Assembly (NCBI GenBank): GCA_050302275.1
Contig: JBNLAT010000006.1
Location: 39,654-103,653, forward strand
Source of the DNA: JAPHTQ01 sp050302275
Lineage (GTDB): Bacteria; Pseudomonadota; Gammaproteobacteria; Thiohalomonadales; Thiohalomonadaceae
Length of the DNA stretch: 64,000 nt
Reading direction: 5' to 3'
Shown: piece by piece, positions 44,132 to 55,378 of the stretch
How the letters are laid out: each line of letters opens with the position of its first letter
How positions within the stretch are numbered: the first letter of the stretch is position 1
The notes under the pieces: generated by a model
Told to the model about the DNA's origin: nothing
Seen by the model: only the letters and a program-made list of their open reading frames with translations
The model's database searches: none
Position numbers and translations under genes: made by a program

Positions 44132-45568
44132 ATGGTTATTGCCAGTTTTCTCGCCTTTCTCGGCCTTTTTGTCGTCATCGGCCTGTTCTCGCTAAAACAG
44201 AATCGTCACACCAGCATCGACTACCTGCTCGCCGGCCATAACATGCAACCGTGGCTAGTCGCCCTCTCCGCCGTCGCCACCAACAACAGCGGCTACATGT
44301 TCATCGGCATGATTGGCTTTACCTACAGCACCGGCATCTCCTCGATCTGGATGGCCATCGGCTGGGTCGTGGGCGACTTTGTCGCCTCACTGCTGATCCA
44401 CCGTCCCGTGCGCGAGATGACGGAACACCATGGCGTGCATACCTACGGTGGCCTGCTCAGTCACTGGCACGATACCAACTACACCGCACTGCGTTTTATC
44501 GTCGGCATCTTCACCCTGTTATTCCTCGGCACCTATGCCGCCGCGCAGCTCAGCGCAGGCAGCAAGGCGCTACACGTACTGTTCGGTTGGGAGAATTACA
44601 TCGGCGCAGTGATCGGCGCCGCCATCGTGCTGGTCTACTCCTTTGCCGGCGGTATCCGCGCTTCGATCTGGACCGACGCGGCCCAATCCCTGGTAATGAT
44701 TATCTCCATGAGCCTGATGCTCTATATCACCGTCGACAACCTCGGTGGCCTGTCGGGTTTCGTCCAGCACCTGGATCGAGTGGATGAAAACTATCTCGCC
44801 CTGCTGCCACCGGAATCGGGTTATGGCGTGCTGCTGGGGGGACTCGGTTTTATTCTCGGCTGGTTTTTTGCCGGCTATGGTGTAGCCGGACAACCGCACA
44901 TCATGGTGCGCTTCATGACCATGGATAAACCGCAGGATATCGGCAGGGTACGACTCTATTACTACAGCTGGTTTGCCCTGTTTTACGCCATGACCATCGG
45001 CGTCGGCCTGGCCGCAAGAGTCTTGTTACCCGAGGTGGATAATTTCGATGCGGAACTGGCCCTGCCGACCCTGGCGCAACAACTGCTGCCACAGGTACTG
45101 GTCGGCATGGTATTGGCGGGGATTTTCGCCGCCACTATCTCCACCGCCGACTCACTGATCCTCAGCTGTTCCGCCTCACTAACCCGGGACTTTCACCAGC
45201 AAAAAACCGATCACTATCTGCTCACCAAGGGCGGCACCGTAGTGGTCAGCCTGCTGGCCCTCGCCATCGCCCTATTCAGCGACAAAAGTGTTTTCGCCCT
45301 GGTCCTGGATGCCTGGGGAGTACTGGGCGCAGGCTTCGCCCCGTTGTTGACGGTATATGCCCTCGGACGCCGACCGAGCCAGCCTCTAGCTATCGCCATG
45401 TTGCTGGGTGGGGTGCTGGTGTTCTATCTCTGGCCCCTGCTCATGCCCGGATTGATCTATGCGACCGCGCCGGGAATGCTCGCCGGGATCTTGATCTATC
45501 TGGTTGGCGCCTTCCTCGGCATGAACCAACCGTTACGTGATGACACAGTAGAAAAGAGCCCGATATAA
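44132..45568 (+). CDS. Sodium:solute symporter (SSS/PutP family)
   Basis: A 478-residue membrane protein with about 13 hydrophobic segments. SIDYLLAGHNMQPWLVALSA, the SGYMFIGMIGF segment and the sodium-site region AGIFAATISTADSLILSCSA match proline/pantothenate-type symporters. The substrate cannot be told from sequence. It stands alone between marR and the FHA gene. Confidence 0.9.
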   Translation: MVIASFLAFLGLFVVIGLFSLKQNRHTSIDYLLAGHNMQPWLVALSAVATNNSGYMFIGMIGFTYSTGISSIWMAIGWVVGDFVASLLIHRPVREMTEHHGVHTYGGLLSHWHDTNYTALRFIVGIFTLLFLGTYAAAQLSAGSKALHVLFGWENYIGAVIGAAIVLVYSFAGGIRASIWTDAAQSLVMIISMSLMLYITVDNLGGLSGFVQHLDRVDENYLALLPPESGYGVLLGGLGFILGWFFAGYGVAGQPHIMVRFMTMDKPQDIGRVRLYYYSWFALFYAMTIGVGLAARVLLPEVDNFDAELALPTLAQQLLPQVLVGMVLAGIFAATISTADSLILSCSASLTRDFHQQKTDHYLLTKGGTVVVSLLALAIALFSDKSVFALVLDAWGVLGAGFAPLLTVYALGRRPSQPLAIAMLLGGVLVFYLWPLLMPGLIYATAPGMLAGILIYLVGAFLGMNQPLRDDTVEKSPI

Positions 45569-45601
45569 TCGAGCGATGTCGCCCATTGCCAGGACCAGTA
45601 G

Positions 45602-45988
45602 ATGGCCATTCTGATTCAGTATAAAAACAACGTTCCCGGAGTAAAGATCGCTCTGGATAACGACCCTTTCCGCATCGGTCGTAGCGAAGAGAATGACCTG
45701 TGCGTCGACGACGAACTCTCCAGCCGAGAGCATGCGGTTATCGAAAAGGTGAAAGCCGAGAGCGGCGACAGTGTCAGTTATGTGCTGCGTGATCTGGATA
45801 GCACCAACGGTACTTTCGTCAACCACGACAAAATCAGCCAGCACCTTCTGGTCGAAGACGACATGATCCGCATCGGCCAGACTTTCTTCAAGTTCACCGA
45901 ACAGGGTGGCGCCGACCTGACGGAAACTCGAGTGATGAAAAAAAGCATCATTCCCGGGGTCTACTACACCACGGAAAAAAAGCACTGA
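45602..45988 (+). CDS. FHA domain protein
   Basis: A 128-residue protein consisting almost entirely of one forkhead-associated domain that reads phosphothreonine peptides. The signature FRIGRSEENDLCVDDELSSR, EHAVIE and DSTNGTFVNHDKI are intact. It begins 33 bp after the symporter stop. No Ser/Thr kinase gene is nearby, so its partner is unknown. Confidence 0.9.
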   Translation: MAILIQYKNNVPGVKIALDNDPFRIGRSEENDLCVDDELSSREHAVIEKVKAESGDSVSYVLRDLDSTNGTFVNHDKISQHLLVEDDMIRIGQTFFKFTEQGGADLTETRVMKKSIIPGVYYTTEKKH

Positions 45989-46075
45989 AATCCAGTAAAA
46001 AAGTTGCTGACATTTGTCACAAGATCTTCATCTAAAAGGCAAAATAATTAGCTGGAAAAGGCTATAGGCGTGGCG

Positions 46076-46207
46076 TATACTCAAACGAGCTGCAGTTTAT
46101 GGCAGTGGTAGTTTTAGGCGTACCCTTCCGCGTTACCTCTTGAACACCCCATTTCATGACCTGCTAGCAACACCCTATGTTTATCACTTTTTTAAGGTAC
46201 AAGTATT
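46076..46207 (+). promoter_or_regulatory. cspA promoter (-10) and leader
   Basis: TATACT at 46076-46081 is a good -10 element, though no clear -35 is seen. It would give a 5' leader of about 120 nt, as is usual for cold-shock genes, ending with AAGGT before the ATG. Confidence 0.4.
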
Positions 46208-46411
46208 ATGGCTACAGGCACTGTGAAATGGTTTAACGAAGCCAAAGGTTTCGGTTTTATCGCTCAGGACGATGGTGGCGCGGATGTATTCGTTCACTTC
46301 AGCGCAATCTCTGGCTCCGGCTTCCGTACCCTGGCTGAAGGACAGAAAGTTTCCTTCGAAGTCCAGAACGGTCCCAAAGGTCCTCAGGCAAGCAACGTCA
46401 TTGCCGAGTGA
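46208..46411 (+). CDS. CspA-family cold shock protein
   Basis: A 67-residue single OB-fold RNA chaperone. The RNA-binding motifs RNP1 (KGFGFI) and RNP2 (VFVHF) are exact, with the family start GTVKWFNEA. It should melt RNA secondary structure. It is monocistronic and shares a terminator with the convergent HhH gene. Confidence 0.95.
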   Translation: MATGTVKWFNEAKGFGFIAQDDGGADVFVHFSAISGSGFRTLAEGQKVSFEVQNGPKGPQASNVIAE

Positions 46412-46426
46412 CATTTCACTGATGTG

Positions 46427-46462
46427 AAAAAAGAAACCCCGCTTCGGCGGGGTTTCTTTTTT
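46427..46462. terminator. Bidirectional terminator with UUCG tetraloop
   Basis: GAAACCCCGC-TTCG-GCGGGGTTTC is flanked by A and T tracts, giving efficient termination on both strands between cspA and the HhH gene. Confidence 0.92.
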
Positions 46463-46470
46463 GCGGAAGC

Positions 46471-46926
46471 TTACTTCTTCTTCCGATTCTTTTTGTTCTT
46501 CTTTTTCTTGTTAATCCGGCTCTTCTCCTTGCGCTTGAGCTTACGGATACGCTTCAGCTTATCCTTCTTGCTTTCCTTGGGTTTGGCCGCACTGGGTTCA
46601 CTCGGTTTGTCTTCAGCCTTGGCAGCTTTCTTTGCCGGCTTCTTGGCTGCGGTTTTCTTTGCCGCAGGCTTGGCTTCCTCTTTCTTCGCTGCCGGCTTTT
46701 CAGCAGCAGCCGTCTTCTTCGGCGCCGCCTTCTTTACCTCACCGCCGACGAGCTCAGCTGCTGAAGCCAGGGCGTTGTCAGCCTTGGTCTCACTGAAACC
46801 CGGTGCCGCAATCAGTACCTCTTTGTCGGCCTTGAGCAGATCTTCAGCAGTCTCAATACCCTGTTCATGCAGGTATTCTGCGGTTTTAGGACCGATACCG
46901 GCCACTTTGTTTACTGGTGTAGTCAT
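46471..46926 (-). CDS. Helix-hairpin-helix protein with histone H1-like Lys/Ala-rich tail
   Basis: A 151-residue protein. Residues 1-62 form a helix-hairpin-helix DNA-binding unit (VAGIGPKTAEYLHEQGIETA, then APGFSETKADNALAS), as in the RNA polymerase alpha C-terminal domain or TfoX. Residues 63-151 are a low-complexity tail of Ala-Lys-Pro repeats (KKTAAKKPAKKAAKAEDKP) ending in a run of Lys and Asn/Arg. The tail is like histone H1 and bacterial AlgP/Hc1 proteins. It probably binds DNA as a nucleoid-associated protein. The reverse frame is also open but is a composition shadow. Confidence 0.83.
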   Translation of the reverse strand: MTTPVNKVAGIGPKTAEYLHEQGIETAEDLLKADKEVLIAAPGFSETKADNALASAAELVGGEVKKAAPKKTAAAEKPAAKKEEAKPAAKKTAAKKPAKKAAKAEDKPSEPSAAKPKESKKDKLKRIRKLKRKEKSRINKKKKNKKNRKKK

Positions 46927-47100
46927 GGATTCAACCTGTGTTGACGAAAAAACATCGTATGGGACGAGTCTATATTAAACAAAATAATCCCGTGGCATCA
47001 ATTTCAGCAGAAAATGCGACGCTCATCCATTACGGTGATCACCAAATTTCTGTAGAGTAACCGTCAAATCGGCTACTCCTTCCCCCCGGGGGCCGCCAGA

Positions 47101-48237
47101 ATGGAAAATGAACTGCAAAGCGAAAACAAACAACTGCGTCGGCAGTTGAAGGCCTTTGTCGCCCAGGCGCGGGAGAACGAGGCCAAGCTGCAGCGTTTCA
47201 AAGAGTACGAACTGGCGCTGATCAGCGCCACCTCCATCACCGAACTTCTGCATCTGGTTCTCGACGTCTACCCGGAAACCTTCCACCTCGACTGCATCAG
47301 CCTGATCCTGCTCGATCCGGAATACGAACTGGTACGGATGATGGAATCGGGTGGCACCCAGCTGGATGATGTGCCGGGACTGCTGATCGAAACCGAACCG
47401 GATACCCTGCAGGCCTACTTCCCCAACAATCTACTGCCACGGATCGGCCCGGACACCGATGGGGGACTGCACCTGTTTCCGCCACAGCCCAAACCGGTAC
47501 ACTCCCACGCCTGCCTGCCGATGCTGCGTAACGGTGAGCTGGTCGGAATACTTAACCTGGGGAGTTACGATGGGCAACGCTTTGTTCCGGGGAGTGGCAC
47601 CGAATTCCTCGAGCGGCTGGCCGCCATCGTCGCCATCTGTCTCGACAACTGCGCCAACCATCAGCGGGTAAGACAGCTTGGCCTCACCGATCCTCTGACT
47701 CAGGTCAATAATCGCCGCTACTTCGACCAACGTCTGGGAGAAGAGGCCGCCCGGGTGCAGCGCCATCAGCATCCCCTCAGTTGCATGTTCCTCGACGTAG
47801 ATCACTTCAAACGGATCAACGATACCCACGGCCACCAGGCCGGTGACCGGGTACTGCAGCAGGTGGCAAAACTGATCGGTAAGCAGCTGCGGCACAGCGA
47901 CATTCTGAGTCGCTATGGCGGCGAGGAGTTTGTGGTGTTGTTACCCAATACCCCGCTGGATGACGGACGCGAGATCGCAGAACGCATACGCCAGGGCATC
48001 GCCAGTCACCGATTCGACATCGGCAGTGAGGAGACCACCCTCAAACTGACTATCTCCATCGGGCTTTGCTGTCTGCTGGAAATCCCGCAGGGGGTAGCGC
48101 CGTTGGGCTATGCCGAAAATCTGGTGGCCTGTGCCGACCAGGCGGTCTACCAGGCCAAGGAAACCGGCAGAAATCGGGTCTGTGCCAGTACCTACGAGGC
48201 CCCGGCCACCGAGGCGGCGCAGCAGGGCGTCGGCTAA
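47101..48237 (+). CDS. Diguanylate cyclase (DUF484/GAF-like sensor + GGDEF)
   Basis: A 378-residue cytoplasmic protein. A coiled coil (residues 1-35) and a DUF484/GAF-like sensor (about 40-185) precede a GGDEF domain (about 197-365). The catalytic motif RYGGEEFVVLLP near residue 273 is intact, and an inhibitory RxxD site (RHSD) lies five residues before it, so it should make c-di-GMP with feedback control. No membrane segment or EAL domain is present. Confidence 0.92.
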   Translation: MENELQSENKQLRRQLKAFVAQARENEAKLQRFKEYELALISATSITELLHLVLDVYPETFHLDCISLILLDPEYELVRMMESGGTQLDDVPGLLIETEPDTLQAYFPNNLLPRIGPDTDGGLHLFPPQPKPVHSHACLPMLRNGELVGILNLGSYDGQRFVPGSGTEFLERLAAIVAICLDNCANHQRVRQLGLTDPLTQVNNRRYFDQRLGEEAARVQRHQHPLSCMFLDVDHFKRINDTHGHQAGDRVLQQVAKLIGKQLRHSDILSRYGGEEFVVLLPNTPLDDGREIAERIRQGIASHRFDIGSEETTLKLTISIGLCCLLEIPQGVAPLGYAENLVACADQAVYQAKETGRNRVCASTYEAPATEAAQQGVG

Positions 48238-48241
48238 TCCC

Positions 48242-48796
48242 TCAGTGCATGCGCAGGGAGAATAGCCCCGCAACCGCACCCGGGATCAGTTCAACCCACT
48301 GCTGATACTCATCCTCACTCATCTCTTCGTTCTCTTCATCCAGCAGCAGTGCAAGCTGAGCAATGGGGATAATGAGATCCTGCACCTCATCGGGCTGGCT
48401 ATCCCAAGCTTCCCACTGCTGCTCCAGACCCAACATGAAACCGAAGCACCAACCCTCATAGCTCTCCACTGTAACCCCATCCACCTCGTTCTCCACGATC
48501 AGCGGTTCGAACGGCTCGCGGCGGGTCAGTGTGGTCATGATATCGCCGGGTAACCGCTGCAGCAGCTCGGTCATCTGCACTTTCTCGGCCTCGTTGCTAA
48601 AGCGCGGTTCACCCCAGACCACCTCCTGCCAGCCGCTGGGCAATTGCCCCTGCTCTGCGGAAAGCAGCAGTGCTGTCAGGTAGCCGTGGATCTCATCGAC
48701 ACCGAGGGTGTCCTCCTCACAGGCGGAAGAGTTGAGAAAGAGGTCCAACTCGCTCAGTTCATCTTCACTCATTAGCGTGCTGGTTATTTCGGGCAT
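48242..48796 (-). CDS. UPF0149 (YgfB/YecA-like) protein
   Basis: A 184-residue protein of the UPF0149 family, with LGVDEIHGYLTALLLSAEQG near residues 30-50 and EGWCFGFMLGLEQQWEAW near 115-133. Family members lacking the C-terminal zinc SEC-C motif, like this one, have no established function. The ATG at 48796 with CAGGTAACCGCC was chosen over upstream in-frame ATG codons at 48829 and 48847. It converges with the diguanylate cyclase gene, 4 bp apart. Confidence 0.83.
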   Translation of the reverse strand: MPEITSTLMSEDELSELDLFLNSSACEEDTLGVDEIHGYLTALLLSAEQGQLPSGWQEVVWGEPRFSNEAEKVQMTELLQRLPGDIMTTLTRREPFEPLIVENEVDGVTVESYEGWCFGFMLGLEQQWEAWDSQPDEVQDLIIPIAQLALLLDEENEEMSEDEYQQWVELIPGAVAGLFSLRMH

Positions 48797-49097
48797 GGCG
48801 GTTACCTGTCTGGGGAAAAGCGCAACCATATCACGGAGAGGCACCATTCCCCATCATTGGCCATTTATAACGTACTCCATTTGGCTAATTTACTTCTTTT
48901 CTCCGGGACTTAGTGACCGTTTCCCGATACAATCGGATCGCAGGATTTCACAATTTGGTTACAATTTTTCACGTAAAATCTGCCGCCATACATACGGTTA
49001 TGAGGCGAACAACTCCCCCGAACGCACATCCCGTTCCCCCCACAGCCGAAATTGACTATTCGGAACGCTGATACGGGATGAAGGAAACTAACAGACA

Positions 49098-49790
49098 ATG
49101 GTGAACCTCGAAGAGCTATCGGCCAAAGAGCTATACGAACTGGCCAAGAAAAAGGAGCAGGAAGAGGCCCTGCAAGAACAACTGCTTGGACGCATCAACG
49201 AAATCAAGACTACCCGCGACCAGCTGAAAATCAGCTATCAGGAAATCCTCCAGGACATCGACGCCAAGATTGAAGAGCTGGCGAGCCAGCGCCAGACGGT
49301 AGTGGCCGAGCACAAGAAAGAACTGGAAGAGCTCAATCAGGAACTGGAACAACTGATTCAGGAAGTGGAAGAGAGCCAGGAAGCACTAGCCGAGGCCTCC
49401 TCCGCACAGCAAGAGGTCGCCCAGCGCAAGGAACAGGATGAGGAGCCAGTCGTCGAGGAAGAGGAATCCGCCAAGGCCGAGGAAAAACCGGCCCCTGTCA
49501 GCAAGCCAGAACCGGCCAAAGCCGAATCGCCAGCCCCGGCGCCAGAGAAGAAAGCCCCACCCAAGGCGATGAGCAAGGAAGAGGAGATGGACCTGCTGAT
49601 GCAACACATGGCCCAGTTTATGAAGGGACGTTCCTACATCAGCGAATCCCTGCTGCGCGAGAAACTTCAGGTGGTCAAATTCAAACCCGCCACCAACCTC
49701 AACAAGTTGCTCGACGCGCTGGTGCAACAGGCCCGTCTGGTACGACGCAACGGCAACAATTTCGTTCTCGGCCGTATCCGGGCCAAATAA
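49098..49790 (+). CDS. Coiled-coil protein with conserved C-terminal domain
   Basis: A 230-residue protein of three parts: a long coiled coil (residues 15-110), a Glu/Pro/Ala/Lys-rich linker (110-155), and a compact C-terminal domain (155-230; MDLLMQHMAQFMKGRSYISE, then KFKPATNLNKLLDALVQQAR) that may be a small winged helix. No named family is recognised. AAGGAAAC lies upstream of the ATG. The linker and coil suggest a scaffold. Confidence 0.75.
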   Translation: MVNLEELSAKELYELAKKKEQEEALQEQLLGRINEIKTTRDQLKISYQEILQDIDAKIEELASQRQTVVAEHKKELEELNQELEQLIQEVEESQEALAEASSAQQEVAQRKEQDEEPVVEEEESAKAEEKPAPVSKPEPAKAESPAPAPEKKAPPKAMSKEEEMDLLMQHMAQFMKGRSYISESLLREKLQVVKFKPATNLNKLLDALVQQARLVRRNGNNFVLGRIRAK

Positions 49791-49800
49791 GCGTCTCTGT

Positions 49801-50421
49801 TCAGAACGGTGCGGGTGAGGTGTAACTGACCCGTGCGCCGTTCCGAGGATGGTGAAACTCCAGGCTTGAGGCATGCAGTAACAACCGCGCTGCCATCGCT
49901 CTGGCCTGCTCATGGGCGTACAGGCCGTCGCCGAGTATCGGATGTCCCAGACTCTGCATGTGCACCCGTAACTGGTGAGAACGACCTGTGATCGGCTCCA
50001 GCTCAATACGACTGTAGGTGTCATCTGTTGCTAACCGCCACCAGCGTGTTTTCGACGGTTTGCCCAGTTCCGGATCGACTATCTGACGGGGCCGATTCGG
50101 CCAGTCGCAACGCAACGGCCGGTCCACCTCTCCAGCTTCCGCAGGCACGCCGTAAACCACCGCCGTATAACGCTTGACCACCTCCCGCTCACGAAACTGG
50201 CGACTCAGCTCGCTGTGTGCCGCTTTGTCTCGCGCCAGCAACATCAGTCCCGAGGTCTCCCAGTCGAGCCGATGCACCTCGCGAATCCCGGGAAACCCCT
50301 GCTGCAGGCGGCTCACCACACTGTCCTGCTTGTCTTCACCGCGACCGGGCACACTGAGTAGCAGGCTCGGTTTGTCCACCAGCACAATGGCATCGTCGGC
50401 ATAGACGATCGAAAGAGACAT
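49801..50421 (-). CDS. rluA: RluA-family 23S rRNA/tRNA pseudouridine synthase
   Basis: A 206-residue pseudouridine synthase (E. coli RluA 219). The catalytic aspartate sits in motif II, REVHRLDWETSGLMLLA (about residue 53). RQFREREVVKRYTAVVYG, PLRCDWPNRPRQIVD and GRSHQLRVHMQSLGHPILGD match RluA, which modifies 23S U746 and tRNA U32, rather than RluC/RluD. There is no S4 domain. It converges with the coiled-coil gene. Confidence 0.92.
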   Translation of the reverse strand: MSLSIVYADDAIVLVDKPSLLLSVPGRGEDKQDSVVSRLQQGFPGIREVHRLDWETSGLMLLARDKAAHSELSRQFREREVVKRYTAVVYGVPAEAGEVDRPLRCDWPNRPRQIVDPELGKPSKTRWWRLATDDTYSRIELEPITGRSHQLRVHMQSLGHPILGDGLYAHEQARAMAARLLLHASSLEFHHPRNGARVSYTSPAPF

Positions 50422-50435
50422 GCTAAATCAGAGGG

Positions 50436-50579
50436 TTACTTGCGGGCGAGAACGAGAATACCAGCGATCAGGGCCAATGAACCGACCACCAGATCGTCAT
50501 AGCGGAAACTGAGATTCAGGAGTTCGATCAGACCCTGCAAGACCAGCCAGATACCGAGAAGGATATTTCCAAGCTTCAT
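50436..50579 (-). CDS. Small membrane protein
   Basis: A 47-residue protein with two hydrophobic helices (ILLGIWLVLQGLIELLNLSF and VVGSLALIAGILVLARK). The ATG at 50579 with GGGGAATG upstream was preferred to a longer hydrophilic extension. Similar short two-helix proteins are widespread, with unknown function. It lies between rluA and the CheY-like gene on the same strand. Confidence 0.6.
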   Translation of the reverse strand: MKLGNILLGIWLVLQGLIELLNLSFRYDDLVVGSLALIAGILVLARK

Positions 50580-50676
50580 TGTGCATTCCCCATGCGATGT
50601 TCGCGAAAGGGACGATCCTACCGCAGCCCGGCAATGGGCAGCCAGGAATTCGGGCACGGAAAACGGAGGAAAGTGG

Positions 50677-51195
50677 TTATTCGCTGACCTTGAACAGCTG
50701 GCCTTCGATCAGCTCAAGCAGGTCGTCGTCACCGAAGGGTTTGGCGATAAAGCCGTTGGCCTTAATCTTGATGCTCCAGAACTCTTCCGTGGGCTGGGCA
50801 TTACCACTCATTATTATTACTGGGATTGCAGCGATATCCGGGTCGAGATCCTTACGTATCTCGCGGGTGGCCTGGAAACCGTTCATCCCGGGCATGACCA
50901 CATCCATCAGTACCAGCGCGGGGCGGTGTTCACGTACCAGAGCCACAGCGCGCTCGCCGTCGTAGGCGGAGAGGGTCTCATAACCGTACTGGGCCAGCAT
51001 GCGGGTAAGTACCACCTGAATGGTCTTGGAATCGTCCACCACCAGAATGGTGGTGCCAGGATTGGGACGCAGACGCTCATCGCCAACCACCACATCCGTC
51101 GGTTCCGTCTCATTGCTGGACGGTGGTACCGGCTCCCTCGCCTGTACCGGGTTACGCTGGAAAAACCGACTGATGTCGAAACTTTTCATCCCCAT
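50677..51195 (-). CDS. CheY-like response regulator with N-terminal extension
   Basis: A 172-residue protein. A 45-residue polar N-terminal extension precedes a single receiver domain with the acidic pair (TTILVVDDSKTIQ), phospho-aspartate in LVLMDVVMPGMNG (about residue 98) and lysine in GFIAKPFG. There is no output domain. Single receivers of this kind act in twitching (PilG/PilH) or chemotaxis pathways, but no such genes are adjacent. GAGGATAG precedes the ATG. Confidence 0.9.
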   Translation of the reverse strand: MGMKSFDISRFFQRNPVQAREPVPPSSNETEPTDVVVGDERLRPNPGTTILVVDDSKTIQVVLTRMLAQYGYETLSAYDGERAVALVREHRPALVLMDVVMPGMNGFQATREIRKDLDPDIAAIPVIIMSGNAQPTEEFWSIKIKANGFIAKPFGDDDLLELIEGQLFKVSE

Positions 51196-51653
51196 CTATC
51201 CTCATTGTCAGAATAGTATTCCCGAAGGCAATGATGCCCATCGGGTGCTGGCCGCAGCCATTTTGGACGGAGTATACCGCAATATACCCGCACAATTTAT
51301 AACATATTTATCATTTTCAGAGATGCATGCAGAGCCCTGCAACAACCTCCCACACCCCATTTGAAACGCAAGAATGGCCGATTTGGCTTCAAATTACCTT
51401 AAGACGGGTGCTTTTTTGCCTCACTCGGCCCGGAATCCATTAAAAAAGATGGTCAGGCCTATTCTGTAACCACCTATTTCCTGTAAGATATGCGCCTCGC
51501 GAAACAGCCCTAGTGGTCTGTCCAGCTGATCAATGAGGAAAACGTGGCTTGCCGACGGCAAGCGCGTGCCGAAGTGCGGCCCCATTATCCGCTGGAGAGG
51601 CCACTATGTCGTTTAAGGAATTCCTTTGACCACTTTGTAACCAGAGTACCGTT
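51196..51653 (+). other. Intergenic region upstream of fusA
   Basis: A 458-bp gap between divergent genes, AT-rich in its first half. One hairpin, GCTTGCC/GGCAAGC with a 3-nt loop, is at 51547-51563, about 90 nt before fusA. No reliable promoter, known leader motif or gene was recognised; the short frames present lack protein character. Confidence 0.4.
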
Positions 51654-53738
<2,085 letters not shown>

Positions 53739-53758
53739 CCGCGTCTTTGACGAGCAAC

Positions 53759-53792
53759 AAAAAAAGCCCGGACTCTGTCCGGGCTTTTTTTT
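53759..53792. terminator. Bidirectional terminator between fusA and yciA
   Basis: AGCCCGGAC-TCT-GTCCGGGCT is flanked by A and T runs on both sides, terminating both convergent genes. Confidence 0.93.
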
Positions 53793-53807
53793 GAAATCGG
53801 TACTAGC

Positions 53808-54212
53808 TCAGGAGCGAGGAATAACCCGCTTGTTGCCTTCATCGTCGATGGCGACATAGGTGAAGGCCGCCTCGGTCACCTTGAAACGACGCTGGCGCTC
53901 TTCGTTCTGTCGTAGGATCGGTTTAACCCATACCTCCAGATTGATCTTCACCGAGGTATTGCCGATCTGCATCACCCTGCCGTAACAGCAGACCACATCC
54001 CCTACCTGTACCGGCCGAATAAACTGAATCGACTCGGCAGCCACGGTCACGGTGCGTGAATGGGCGATCTCCTTGGCCAGAATGCCGCCCGCGATATCCA
54101 TCTGCGACATAATCCAGCCACCGAAGATATCACCATTGGCGTTGGTGTCTGCAGGCATTGCCAGGGTGCGCAGCACCAGATCGCCCTGAGGTTCGTCACT
54201 CTGTTCTGTCAT
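53808..54212 (-). CDS. yciA: Acyl-CoA thioesterase YciA
   Basis: A 134-residue hotdog-fold thioesterase of the YciA type, hydrolysing acyl-CoAs of broad chain length. The catalytic segment ADTNANGDIFGGWIMSQMD (about 21-39) with the conserved Asn/Asp, and SRTVTVAAESIQFIRPVQVGD, match E. coli YciA (132 residues). It stands alone. Confidence 0.92.
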   Translation of the reverse strand: MTEQSDEPQGDLVLRTLAMPADTNANGDIFGGWIMSQMDIAGGILAKEIAHSRTVTVAAESIQFIRPVQVGDVVCCYGRVMQIGNTSVKINLEVWVKPILRQNEERQRRFKVTEAAFTYVAIDDEGNKRVIPRS

Positions 54213-54257
54213 ATCGAGCTATCCAATAATCAACAGCCTCCATGGTAGCAGAAACGT

Positions 54258-55376
54258 CTATACAGGCACGCACACGATAAAACGGGCAAAAGTCCGCACC
54301 GACACCACCTGCTGAATCGTGAAACCGCCACTCACCAACAGCGCCTGCCATTCGTGACAGGTTCGCTCACGGCCACGGGTGCCGATCAACATCTGCATAT
54401 CAAAAGCTGCCACATTAGGATCGATAGCCATCTCTTCCGCCACTGTATCCACAATCAGCAAGGTCGCCCCAGAATTGCCGATAGCCTTGTGTAAATTGTT
54501 CAACACTCGCTGGGCATCTTCATCGCCCAGGCCATGAAATAGCGCCATGCAGAGATAGATATCCCGCTGCGAACGGGCCGCAGGAATCTCATCCAGCGCA
54601 TCACCTGATGCAAAGTGCACTCGTTCCAGCAACTTGGTCTCGCCCTGTTGCTTCCAGAAATCCTCTGCCGTGGCAATCACCTGCGACCGATCGAAAATCA
54701 ACGCCTCCAACTGAGGGTTATCCCTGAGAATCACCATCGCCTTAGCGCCTTTGGAACCACCAATATCGATCAGGCGGTCAAAGGGTCGCCAATCGAAATC
54801 GTGCAGATAATCGACCCCGGTAATCGCCTCAACCGAATCCATGGCTCGGGCAAACAGGGTATCGAATTCGTGGTGGTTATCCATATAGGGGAATAACTCT
54901 TCACCATGACTTTTCACAAACGGTGTTTCACCGTTGCGAATACAGCCCTCCAGTGACTCGAACCAGGGTCGCGCCATTACATCAGCGTTATGCATTAATA
55001 TCATGTCGCGCACCGACTGGGGGTGATCACGACGAAGAGGGTTCGAGAGACGATTATTGCGAAAGAGACGATGTTGGATCTCTTCGAATACACCAATAGA
55101 CGCCAACATACGTAGAAGACGATAGAGAGAGTCTTCATGTAATTGCAATGCGAGAGCAATCTCTGTGCTACTGCGTTTACCATCCCCGATTTCGTCCGCC
55201 ACTCCCAGATTGGTTGCAACATAGAGCGCCCGTGACTGCCAAAAAGCGGAGCCGATCTGTATCAGGCGGAAAGGAGGCGGTGTCAGTTTGTTGGGTACGG
55301 AGGATAACCAGTTGGCTACCTTTATCGCCAGGTTAAATAGTCCCACCTGGAAAGAGTGTTTTTGTAGATTCTCCAT
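54258..55376 (-). CDS. SAM-dependent O-methyltransferase (family 2, CrtF/AcnB-like)
   Basis: A 372-residue class I methyltransferase. An N-terminal dimerisation winged helix (residues 35-125, SALYVATNLGVAD-like start) precedes the SAM domain; motif I reads FDRLIDIGGSKGAK near 170-183, where the usual third glycine is serine. The base residue region YLCMALFHGLGDEDA normally contains a catalytic His (here H). Relatives methylate hydroxylated aromatics or carotenoids. It starts 2 bp after the TetR gene, whose stop overlaps the ribosome-binding site. Confidence 0.85.
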   Translation of the reverse strand: MENLQKHSFQVGLFNLAIKVANWLSSVPNKLTPPPFRLIQIGSAFWQSRALYVATNLGVADEIGDGKRSSTEIALALQLHEDSLYRLLRMLASIGVFEEIQHRLFRNNRLSNPLRRDHPQSVRDMILMHNADVMARPWFESLEGCIRNGETPFVKSHGEELFPYMDNHHEFDTLFARAMDSVEAITGVDYLHDFDWRPFDRLIDIGGSKGAKAMVILRDNPQLEALIFDRSQVIATAEDFWKQQGETKLLERVHFASGDALDEIPAARSQRDIYLCMALFHGLGDEDAQRVLNNLHKAIGNSGATLLIVDTVAEEMAIDPNVAAFDMQMLIGTRGRERTCHEWQALLVSGGFTIQQVVSVRTFARFIVCVPV

Positions 55377-55378
55377 AA

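Noticed and set aside
46424..46978. Plus-strand open frame opposite the HhH/H1-like gene
   Set aside because: It would translate to Phe/Leu/Ala runs, the direct complement of Lys/Ala codons; the minus-strand reading has a real domain and start.
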